Assembly: GCA_963675135.1 (NCBI GenBank)
Contig: OY776133.1
Location: 42,811,494-42,875,493, forward strand
Length of the DNA stretch: 64,000 nucleotides
Reading direction: 5' to 3'
DNA from: Galeopsis tetrahit
Lineage: Eukaryota; Streptophyta; Magnoliopsida; Lamiales; Lamiaceae
Shown here: positions 56,901 through 64,000 of the stretch, one piece after another
Layout of the letters: every line of letters begins with the position of its first letter
Numbering within the stretch: position 1 is the stretch's first letter
Program-made: the position numbers and the translations under genes
Notes under the pieces: model-generated
What the model was told of the DNA's origin: nothing
Databases searched by the model: none
What the model saw: the letters and a program-made list of their open reading frames with translations, nothing else

Positions 56901-58612
56901 AAACTTCTGGAGCATTAGATGAGCATGGAAGAACTCTAGCCTCTGTTGAAATGAGACTAACTGGCTCTGAAGATGTGGTTTTACCCACATTGGAAGCAAG
57001 AATTGAAGGAGTAGAATCTGGTCTTCAAACCATCTCTACTGAAGTTCACAAAGCCAAAGTCAGTATGGAAAACATCTCAAAGGAGGTCAAGAAGGATCAA
57101 AAGATGCTGAGAGACAACCATAATGCAAATGTTCAAGCTATCAGATTGACAATCAAGCAAGCTCTTGGCAAGAAGACAGCCTTGCAGAAGAAAAGAGCTG
57201 AAGAGCAAAGGCTAGCTATGGTCAAAGCAGCCTCAGAAAAGTTTTCCCAAGAAGTGTTGGCCAACATTGCTGAAGGTGCAGTGGCCAACCTCACTGAGCT
57301 CCTGAAAACCCAATTGGATGCATCTCTTAAGGCAACCATGGAGGAGGTTGTCCAACAGAAAATGAAGCCTGTTCTTGCCTTTCTCAGCTTGAGCAGTGAC
57401 AAGATGCAAAATATACATGATGAGAATGTATATCTGTTGGAGGAAATGAAGTCTCTAACCCAAGCCCAGTCCTTATTGGCATCCACTATGAGTGAACTGA
57501 AGCCAGAATGTTTTGATGCTGCCAAAAAGGGGGAAAGGGAAAAAGCAAGGGCAAAAGGTGCCTTAGTGATTGGGAGTCCAGTGAAAGGGAAGGACAAAGC
57601 CCCTGAAGGAAAGGGAAAAGAGCCTGCAGTGCTGAACTTGGAAGAATTGGATGAAGAGGAGCAGTTAGCACTTGCATTGAAGAACTCTATGGCCTCAGCT
57701 CAAGAGGAAAGAGTGAGGTTACAACAAAGACCAGGTGGTGAAGTATCTGGTTTGGACAAGGATGCTGAAGGTGTCCAAACTAGAGGAAAGATCAAGAAGG
57801 CCCAAGGAAAGAAGAGACAAGTTGAGAAATTCACTGACTTTCCCAATAGCCTTGATCTTCCACCTGAATTCAGAGTTGTTGATGATGAGCCTACCTCAAA
57901 GAAGGCCAAAACTGCTGAAAAGTCTTCTGAATCTGACAAGGATGCTGAAGGTTCCAAGTCCACTGAAGACATTGAAGAACTATTTGCTGAAGGATTTGGA
58001 CCTGAACCTAAGAAGAAGACAATTGTCCTAGCTGATGATCCATCAAAGCTATTTCATGAAGGGTTTGGCAAAGACCCTGAAACTCAACAGAAATTAGCCA
58101 TGGTGAGAGCACAAGAAAAGATGGATTTGCTAGATGAAGCACAAAGAGCAAGAGACAAGAGAAGAGCAGACTTCCAGAAGCCAAGAAGGAAGAGAGCAAC
58201 CTACAACAAGATGAAGCCACATCTATTGATCTCAATGGACACCAAGTATCCTCACTTGGATAAATGGGTGCCAATTCAGCTGAATGACTCATGGGAGGAA
58301 GCAAAAAGGGAGTTTGTCTATGATCAGTATGTCATTGACAGATGGAATGGAAGAGATGCCAACACCAATTTTGTTGAGTTCATGATTGAGTACTACAGAG
58401 AACTCTATCAACAACTGCTTGCAGCTGCTGATATTGCAAGATTTGAACTCACAGCTCCCAAGCCAATCATATACTTACCTCCAAAGCTTGATGGATGGAT
58501 TGATCAATCAAGGATTCTGAGAGAATTCACTGAGATCCTCAAGCTGAACAAGATGGTTCTTGATCCTAAGGGAACCAACCAAGAAGCCATGGCCTTGAAG
58601 AGGAGAGTGTAG
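53942..58612 (+). CDS. Family C ORF3, very long protein of unknown function (1556 aa)
   Basis: Starts MAPKVRPEM. Residues 1 to about 285 form a conserved domain (YMAEFFAFLKW, FSSEDLEGAFGLPSEG, IRIMVAVIDASDKGIKFDWRTF, YCTRASLLIERFSHY), probably the plant putative transposon protein domain (Transposase_32; not checked). Basic clusters (KKRTKARVVKTRK) follow, then Pro/Glu-rich linkers with repeated N-x-PE words, a block conserved with family B (YSPEGS ... IDVLADIA; DKGANWWQVEE), a long acidic part, a coiled-coil-like region at about 965-1190, a repeated LFxEGFG motif (near 1345 and 1370), and a C-terminal block rich in aromatic residues. I see no signal peptide or hydrophobic segment, so an envelope role is not supported. 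It differs in frame from pol, with a 701-bp gap, so it needs its own mRNA or internal initiation. Confidence 0.9.
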   Translation: MAPKVRPEMIIDFSNKALDLDFGYLSNKSNLHFEPIVSFESEDPEITPTLRWLRRAGLQKFLEERPSSCLESYMAEFFAFLKWRGKPEDGEVSTRLSYVAEGEEEERFHRVKFSSEDLEGAFGLPSEGRNPEIYGTGHEDEIAQEWLLTPGPLSSTQNKKTLKPEFLNLFEVVAKSLLSNTGSLEQVSHPRIRIMVAVIDASDKGIKFDWRTFIMSEMMKEKAKFKVKSHNKVVLEGKLKYCTRASLLIERFSHYSQMQTFAKPLPAQKILFRKLSKKTEQRRMLMAKPAEAKVEEKPKLKKRTKARVVKTRKISQIISEENSDASTEIEEVAREGVQVPSDHSEELRQKYNETRQKSRGDKRIREVVPEKDEEGSGSSRASKRRVKPTDKVLELQEERSLQLALRESRAESKTKSKSRTNSSGSGTPESRVPEGQPMEANIPEIQNTEPNSPETHITPTNQPITPINLTKRYSPEGSVQRSMIDVLADIAVDETRLQSPLDSSMLNYSKLLEAALFEPTPLSKAPSDQLLSKATEDPSTTPNPSEANIPELNLPEATLGEPRANSPITQSPHSSGDEEEYTYESMLRGGAKATVDSLYPQLAEFPRIQKAFHDLRMLVDVKDKSLMEISQVIQDKGANWWQVEENRLLHFAGVSKTRFLTDEEVFAKLVDDKINEERERKAKGIKHPESSSNDDDSPDDPSNPSKPNPPETPQANLPKPSVSERLSNPPRTYHRKGSVISEVLTKDGNTTKDTSANEGSSEPKAQPKDVEVPSLEASLIKAYSVSEELDTDQPLIIQDDSVAVDISTVISPQLPSLNLVEGGDAAGLGEGVEKESSFEKSEGVVDEREVVITKIVSVPTYEGGISEEGQVILEVKSELQESLDERRPVPLSEETLNEGSKEIVENEEKTADVSESFEKETEGDKCVFTDAFDLSDIAGISFEQIFAEDLLTDAPIQVDTGSAQALLGMQSEKLDSLAQQVQTAHAETSGALDEHGRTLASVEMRLTGSEDVVLPTLEARIEGVESGLQTISTEVHKAKVSMENISKEVKKDQKMLRDNHNANVQAIRLTIKQALGKKTALQKKRAEEQRLAMVKAASEKFSQEVLANIAEGAVANLTELLKTQLDASLKATMEEVVQQKMKPVLAFLSLSSDKMQNIHDENVYLLEEMKSLTQAQSLLASTMSELKPECFDAAKKGEREKARAKGALVIGSPVKGKDKAPEGKGKEPAVLNLEELDEEEQLALALKNSMASAQEERVRLQQRPGGEVSGLDKDAEGVQTRGKIKKAQGKKRQVEKFTDFPNSLDLPPEFRVVDDEPTSKKAKTAEKSSESDKDAEGSKSTEDIEELFAEGFGPEPKKKTIVLADDPSKLFHEGFGKDPETQQKLAMVRAQEKMDLLDEAQRARDKRRADFQKPRRKRATYNKMKPHLLISMDTKYPHLDKWVPIQLNDSWEEAKREFVYDQYVIDRWNGRDANTNFVEFMIEYYRELYQQLLAAADIARFELTAPKPIIYLPPKLDGWIDQSRILREFTEILKLNKMVLDPKGTNQEAMALKRRV

Positions 58613-59156
58613 GCACAGTATGGGATGGTGCCACCTCGAGAGGATGATCTTTGAAATGGCTAAGTCTTCTGACCTTATTGATTAATCAACTATGCTGAAA
58701 TATGGTCAAGAATGCTGATGTGATGTGCTGTGAAAATCTGTTGCTCTAATATGATTTGGACTGCTCTGATATAAGCATGATTCTCTGATATCTGCTGTCT
58801 TGCTCTGATAATTTTTGTAGTATTTGCTCTGATTCTAAGTATGTTTTGTATAGTGAAAAATTCTGATGTAACAAATGTTATTGATTCATGCTCTGATATG
58901 TTAAAATTCAACTATCAACATGCTTGTAATGATCTTTAATGAAATGATAGTTGAACTTACTTTGAATCAATCAAAACACTCATCTCTCTATGCCTATCTA
59001 TGAAACCTATTTGCAACATGGATGGTAAATACACTAACACATTGCTTTTCAGGATAATTGGCCTTAGTCATGTCTTCTGAAGATAAATGTAATAGGTGTA
59101 GCCAAGTCACTTTTGCATAAATGTATAGGTTTTGGCATCATCAAAAAGGGGGAAAT
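58613..59156 (+). other. Family C 3' UTR with GCTCTGATA repeats and PPT
   Basis: 544 bp. GCTCTGATA occurs at 58763, 58802 and 58890, with the variant GCTCTGATT at 58826. The 9-mer is complementary to TATCAGAGC of the PBS. The PPT (AAAAAGGGGGAAAT, 59143-59156) ends at the 3' LTR. Confidence 0.75.
59143..59156 (+). promoter_or_regulatory. Polypurine tract of family C
   Basis: AAAAAGGGGGAAAT directly before the 3' LTR, identical to the family A tract at 9130-9117. Confidence 0.9.
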
Positions 59157-60813
59157 TGTTGGGAATAAAATGAGATATGTTTTGATCTGATACCAAAACC
59201 CCCTGAGACATGCCTAAGTCAAGTTAAGTATGTTCTAGAGATGTTAGAACATGTAGCTTATAGGCTAGATGAGGAGCTAATATGTTAGGCAACTCTTAGA
59301 TGATTAGATGCACAAATTGAGGGGGAACACATGCTTTGAAGTACATCAAGAACAAGTCCCCTCAAGGCTCAAACTCTGGAATCATGATCAAGTCTACTGA
59401 AAGACAAGTATGCTGATCAGGAGAGTTGTCCAGAGGAGATGTCTCAGCTAAATTAATCAAGATCAAGTGCTCTGAAAGCCTGAGGTCAACTATGCTGAAG
59501 AGAAAGAGACAACCACACCCTAAAGACCTTCAAAGAAACAAGCTAAGATCATCTTCAAGAGAAATAAAGGGAAAGAGCCAAGTCATCTGAAGAAGAGCAA
59601 GCCAACCTTGCTGATAAGCAAGACTGCTGATAGTGATAAGGAGTGTTGTCCAAATGATGAGGAATGTTGTCCTATCATTGGAACAACCTTCAGAAGTGAT
59701 GTCCAAGTTCTAACAAGAGAATCTGAAAGTCAGATATTGGGAAGAGTGCTGCAGAATGAAGACAAAGCTCTTACAGCCGTTTATTTCCCAAATGAGGACA
59801 TGTCACTATCAAGAAACTGTCTTCAAAGTTGAAGAACTGAAAGAAGACATTTATGGACATTGGAGGCTGCCTCTCCAACGGGCAAATCCTTCATTTGTCT
59901 ATAAATACAGAAGTGTGAAGACCATTTGAAAGCATCCAACTAACCTCAACAAAGCATCTCATCTAAGCTCAAGTTCTTACAAGCTAGAGTGCTTTCAAAG
60001 CTTTCAAAGACTATCTTAGTCTTCAAACACTTCATCTAAGCTGAATTTCATTGTATATCCATACACAAGCTTAGAGAGATATCCTATCCTTATACACTGA
60101 TCTTCATTGTAAAGGATATCTCATTAGTTGGAACCTTACTTCAACCCTTATACCTTTCAAGAGTGAAAGTGAGAAGGTTGTAGTAGTAGAAGTGGTAGGA
60201 GCTGACTGTTGAGAGAAGAACAGTTCAGTTCTGAGTTGAGAAGAGGGTACTAGGACTCTAGACATCCTAGGGATCAATTCACCAAGAGTGGTGTTCTTGA
60301 TCAAGTGCACCTTGGCACTATAAAACAAGTTAATTCCAAGAGTGAAGGAATTATCCTGTTAAATCAGGGAAAGTGGATGTAGGAGCTTGAGTCTCTGAAC
60401 CACTATAAACTCTTGTGTTGATTTACATTTCAAGTACTTACAATACATCAACACTGCACACAAAACTGATCTTTCAAAGATAAACATTCAAAGACTGTGC
60501 AAAAACCTATTTGGACAAGTTCCCTGAAAAACTGGACTGTGTTGCATTGACTAAGTGATTTCAGAAATTAAAGGAGTCTAAACTAAAAGGGCCAACCACT
60601 ATTCCGCACATATAACTCCCCTAGATAGTTATTCAACTAAGTACTCAATAGTACTTAGTAGATTGATTATCTTAGAAGAGTTAATCTTCTTCAGCAGAGT
60701 TGTCCAAGACAACCTTGCTGAGCTCTGGTTTGATCAAGTTAGAAAAGAATTTGCATACAAGTGTATTCCCCCCCCCCCCATACACTTGTTATCTACTCCT
60801 TTCAGGACCAACA
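59157..60813 (+). repeat. Family C 3' LTR
   Basis: 1657 bp; differs from the 5' LTR by roughly 11 substitutions and two extra C in the hairpin loop. It ends CCAACA, followed by the GTATA duplication (60814-60818) and the rest of the family A solo LTR. Confidence 0.95.
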
Positions 60814-61487
60814 GTATATCCATTGATTTAGGCATAGTGGTTAAGCAATTTATAAGCTTGAACCATTAGTTGGATCTATTCAAAAACCCCAAAACCCTCA
60901 CCATAAGGTTAAGTTTTTGAACCCCTGTAAGAGTGCAAGTGCTCACAGTCACTTGCGGAGACCGCAGCAGTTTGGAACTGCCTAGATCTCAAAGTCCTAA
61001 CCTTGGGACTATAAAGGACAAGCCCTTGTAATTTTCGGGAAATTAAAGGGATTAAACATCACGTTGGAACGTGAGAGTGGACGTAGGAACGTATATCCGA
61101 ACCACTATAAAATCCGGTGTTATTTACTTACTGCACTTTACTTTTCTACTTACTTATAATTTTTTTTTGTTCATACTGTGATTTAAAATATCTTTACTTA
61201 AGGCCATATCATTCAAACCAGCATCAGCTGAGTATTTCACAATATGAGCAATTGGTTATTTCAAAAGAACTCTTGAACGAGTCTAAATAAAAAGGCCTAC
61301 TCACTTCCGCATACAAACCATTCCATCAGATAACTATAGTCTTCTGGACCAGCAGACTTGTAGTCCAGCTGACATAGATATCAGAAGAGGTTTCCAACTC
61401 TTTAATTAAAAAAAGTTTTAAAGTCTATTCACCCCTCCCCTCTAGACTTTAATCCCATTCACTACTCGTTCAGGGACCAACACAAAG

Positions 61488-63803
61488 CCTTCGAAAACCC
61501 TTAAGCAAAGTTCTAAAAATCCTTCAAACTTTCAAATCTTCCCTACCAACCCTCATTCCTTCCAACCTTTCAATCTTCCACGGCTCCCAAACTAAAAAGA
61601 GAAGACCACGGAGTTGGTATAGTGGTGTAGGCTTGGGACTTAGGAGTGTGCTCCTCTCTAGGTCTCAGGTTCGAAACCCCTAAGGTGCAAACAATTTCTA
61701 TGGGGCCATGTCCATACAGAGCGCAGAGCTCTGGATTTAAACGGGACCCGCGCAAGTGGGCAGTGGGATTGGTCCACCGGGATTAGTCGGCCTTGAACCG
61801 GATACCCGAGACTTCAAAAAAAAAAAAGAGAAGAACTTGTTAACTTCAATGATTCATCTCTGGACATTGATTTTACCTATCTTAGCAATATAAACTCCCT
61901 ATGGTTTGAGAAGATTGTTGCCTTTGATATCCCAGATGAAGAAGTTCATCCAGATCTCAAGTGGCTGAGAGATGCAGGGCTTAAAAAATTCTTGGGCACC
62001 AAACCAGATTCTTGCCTCAACCCCTACATAGCTGAGTTCTTTGCCTATCTCAGATGGAAAGGCAAGAAAGGAGATGTATGCACAAAGCTCACTTATGCAG
62101 AAGAAGGTGAAGAAGAGGAATCACAACACACCATTATCTTCACATCAGAAGATTTGGATTCCAGTTTTGGACTACCCTCTGAAGGACTCAACCCAGAGCT
62201 CTATAGAGAAGGAGAAGAGCAGGAGTTCTCAAATGAATGGATGATTGTACCTCAGAAGCTAGCCAGTGCCCAACATAAGAAAACTCTAAAAACAAGGTAT
62301 GCGCACTTGTTTGATATTGTGGTGAAGAGTCTGTTGAGCCATTCAGGTAGTGTGGAGCAGATTAGCATGCCAAAATTGAGAGTGATGGCAGTTGTTATTG
62401 ATTCTGCTGAGAAAGGAATCAAATTTGATTGGAAAACTTTCATCTTGGGGAAGACGATGAATGAAAAGTTCAAATTCAAAGAAAGGGCACACCACAAGGT
62501 TGTGGTAGATGGAAAGCTTCAATACTGCACAAGAGCAACTCTGCTCTTGGAAATATTTGCTCACTACACCCATTTGCAAATCAAACCCAAACACTTTCCA
62601 GCACAGAAGGTGATGTTCAAAAAGCTCTCAACCAAGACTGAGAAAAGAAAGCAGGAAGTTGCAGCCAAGAAGGCTATTGTTGTTGCACGTGTTACCAGAT
62701 CTTCTCCAAGGAAAAGAAAAGCTCAAACCACCAAAACTCAACCCAAAATGAAGAAAATGAAGCAGATTCTTAGTGAATCATCACCAGAAAGTCAATCCAA
62801 GAGTGGTGGAGCCACCTCTGAAGAGATTGACAGAGTAGAAGAAGAAGGGGTCAACCCTCTTGAAGCTGGTGAAGAGTTCAGGGTGATTGTCCCTTTGCAG
62901 CCAGAAGCATTCACTGAATATAGAGATCTTGAGAAACCAACAAGATTTGAGAGAAGAGGGAGGATCATCAAAACCTCTAAAAAGAAAAAGATGATGGAGG
63001 AAGAAAGGATGAAGAAGGAGTTTTTCAAGGAGATTAGACAAGCAAGAAAGTCTAACTATAAGACAAAATCAAAATCCAAGAGCCCCATGGCCAACTCCCG
63101 TGATATTCAGTCTCAAAGAATATCACCAACACATGGGTCCCCAAAGCCTGGAGAGGAGGAATGCAAAACTCCTGAAGATGCCCCAATCATTGCCAAGAAG
63201 ACCTATTCTCCTGAAGGTGCTCCTGATAGGGAAGGCATTGATGTTTTGGCCGATCTTGCTGATGAAGAAGATAGGCATTTATCCCCTCTTGATCCCAGAT
63301 TACTTTCATATACCAAACTTCTTGAAACTTCACTTCTTGAAGGTGATCAATCCACTTTTCCACCCATTCAGCCCATTCCAATAAACCTTTCTTCTACCCC
63401 CTCAGGAACATTGCTCTCTACAGCAACTGAGACCCAATTGATCCCCATCCCTTCTGAACCCAACCTATCTGAGACACAACTCAACCTTCCTGAATCCCAG
63501 TCTAACCCACCTGAAGCTCAGAACAACCCTTCTGAATCCAAAGTCAACTCTTCTGATGACAAAAATGATGGGGAGGATACAGAAGAGTATACATATGAAG
63601 GGATGCTGAGGCAGATTGCCAGAGCAAATGTTGATCAGCTATATCCAGGATTGAAGGATTACCCAAGACTTCAACAGCAGTTCTATGATCCCAGGGCACT
63701 TGTTGAGATCAAGGATAGAACCATAGTGGAAATAGCTCAGGCTATTAAGGACAAAGGTGCTAACTGGTGGCAGGTTGAAGAGAACAGACTATTCCACTTT
63801 GCC
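61488..63803 (+). pseudogene. Family B ORF3 remnant
   Basis: Homolog of family C ORF3, from the leader through to DKGANWWQVEENRLFHFA, where it is cut. The position of the start codon reads ACG (61580-61582, ACGGCTCCCAAA), where family C has ATGGCTCCCAAA. A SINE splits codons a few residues later. After the SINE the frame is open to 63803 (YIAEFFAYLRW, FTSEDLDSSFGLPSEG, LRVMAVVIDSAEKGIKFDWKTF, YCTRATLLLEIFAHY, YSPEGAPDREGIDVLADLA). The open length despite the loss of the start suggests the SINE and the incoming LTR are recent. Confidence 0.88.
61606..61822 (+). mobile_element. tRNA-derived SINE
   Basis: About 217 bp with RNA polymerase III promoter elements: box A (TGGTATAGTGG, about 61615-61625) and box B (GGTTCGAAACC, 61668-61678). 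The 3' body contains GGGATTAGTCGG, a sequence familiar from plant SINEs, and a poly-A tail. It is flanked by AAAAAGAGAAGA (61594-61605 and 61823-61834), a 12-bp duplication typical of LINE-driven insertion; the poly-A tail merges with the right copy. The family was not determined. The tRNA-like head is not a working tRNA gene. Confidence 0.9.
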
Positions 63804-64000
63804 TGTAATACCCTAAAATTTTATAATATAGTTTTATAAATAAATATTTAATTATTCTTTTAAATTATTTTAAAGTTTTATAATTAAATATTCATAGTCC
63901 ATTTAAAGACCTCTTTAAAATTCTAAACTTCTACTTATTATCTCATTCAAGCCCAAGCCCAAGCCCAAGCCCAAACCTAATTCTAAAACACTATAAATAT
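63804..64000 (+). mobile_element. Probable start of another LTR retrotransposon
   Basis: The ORF3 homology stops exactly where TGTAATACCCTAAAATTT begins. TGTAA(C/T)ACCC is a common LTR start in plant Ty3/gypsy chromoviruses. The rest is very AT-rich, ending with a hexamer repeat. The other end and the target duplication are outside the window. Confidence 0.5.
63949..63975 (+). repeat. AAGCCC hexamer repeat, four and a half units
   Basis: Perfect short tandem repeat within the putative LTR start. Confidence 0.85.

Larger units (their letters stand above)
45541..60813 (+). mobile_element. Family C: complete SIRE/Maximus-like copia element
   Basis: 15,273 bp with both LTRs, PBS, gag, pol, a 1556-codon ORF3, PPT and a 5-bp target duplication. 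The LTRs differ at roughly 11 bases plus a C-run length change by eye, so it is the youngest copia insertion here. Pol and ORF3 are open; gag has two in-frame stop codons. Assignment to the SIRE/Maximus lineage rests on size, long LTRs, the extra ORF and pol similarity; a phylogeny would settle it. Confidence 0.95.
44746..61482 (+). repeat. Family A solo LTR (A4), split by the family C element
   Basis: The LTR consists of 44746-45540 and 60819-61482 (1459 bp together) with proper TGTTGG and CCAACA ends. CAAAG flanks both ends (44741-44745 and 61483-61487), and family B sequence continues on both sides. No internal family A sequence is present, so this is a solo LTR, normally the product of LTR-LTR recombination. 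TATA box at 45345-45353; perfect U5 hairpin at 61420-61450. Confidence 0.92.
41426..63803 (+). mobile_element. Family B copia element remnant, second copy, with three nested insertions
   Basis: Pol (41426-44153), spacer (44154-44745), then ORF3 (61488-63803). Between spacer and ORF3 sits the split family A solo LTR with family C inside; a SINE lies in ORF3. No family B LTR is visible. The right end is cut by what looks like the start of another LTR at 63804. Confidence 0.8.

Noticed and set aside
61610..61690. tRNA gene
   Set aside because: Box A and box B are present, but no cloverleaf is evident and the unit has a SINE body, poly-A tail and target duplication.
1..64000. Host protein-coding genes
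   Set aside because: All ORFs with recognisable content belong to transposable elements, and the remaining stretches are explained as LTRs, spacers or leaders.

Overview
The window is nuclear DNA of a flowering plant, probably a eudicot, and consists almost wholly of nested and rearranged LTR retrotransposons. I found no host gene, rRNA, functional tRNA gene or CRISPR array. The plant assignment rests on SIRE/Maximus-like Ty1/copia elements primed by initiator-Met tRNA, an Athila-like Ty3/gypsy element primed by an Asp tRNA, and a tRNA-derived SINE. The species cannot be named from the sequence. Family names come from protein motifs recognised by eye, without a database search.

Four LTR families are present. 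Family A (LTR about 1.45 kb, TGTTGGGATATAAA...GGGACCAACA) occurs as LTRs at 2956-4402 (+), 7677-9116 (-), 39975-41425 (-) and, split, at 44746-45540 plus 60819-61482 (+). Family B is seen only as pol/ORF3 segments at 1-2955 and 41426-63803. Family C is a complete 15.3-kb element at 45541-60813. Family D is a complete 11.0-kb Athila-like element at 19457-30460. A SINE lies at 61606-61822, and a fifth LTR seems to start at 63804 and run off the window.

Layout from left to right: a dead B pol (1-2363) and its spacer; a + strand A element entering that spacer (5' LTR, PBS, gag, half of integrase, to 7676); the 3' half of a - strand A element (7677-17294: LTR, PPT, ORF3, small ORFx, pol); a head-to-head junction at 17295; a + strand A pol-ORFx-ORF3 segment (17295-33082) carrying the D element with a GCAGA target duplication; a second inverted junction at 33083; the 5' half of a - strand A element (33083-41425: ORFx, pol, gag, PBS, LTR); then a second copy of the B pol (41426-44153) with a solo A LTR in its spacer (CAAAG duplication). 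The C element sits inside that solo LTR (GTATA duplication). B ORF3 resumes at 61488, is broken by the SINE and ends at the incoming LTR at 63804.

Relative ages can be read from this: B is oldest, then A, then C and D. C and D have nearly identical LTR pairs (roughly 11 and 20 differences by eye). C retains open pol and ORF3 frames, but its gag has two in-frame stops. The two B pol copies share inactivating stop codons and the same A-LTR insertion site, so they derive from one already-dead locus.

The most interesting signals are: a third ORF shared by families A, B and C, preceded by promoter-like sequence; intron-like GT-AG signals downstream of pol in all three family A copies; a U5 hairpin with a C-rich loop that keeps its shape but not its sequence between families A and C; a G-rich purine tract inside pol resembling a central PPT; and 3' UTR repeats in C complementary to its own primer-binding site.
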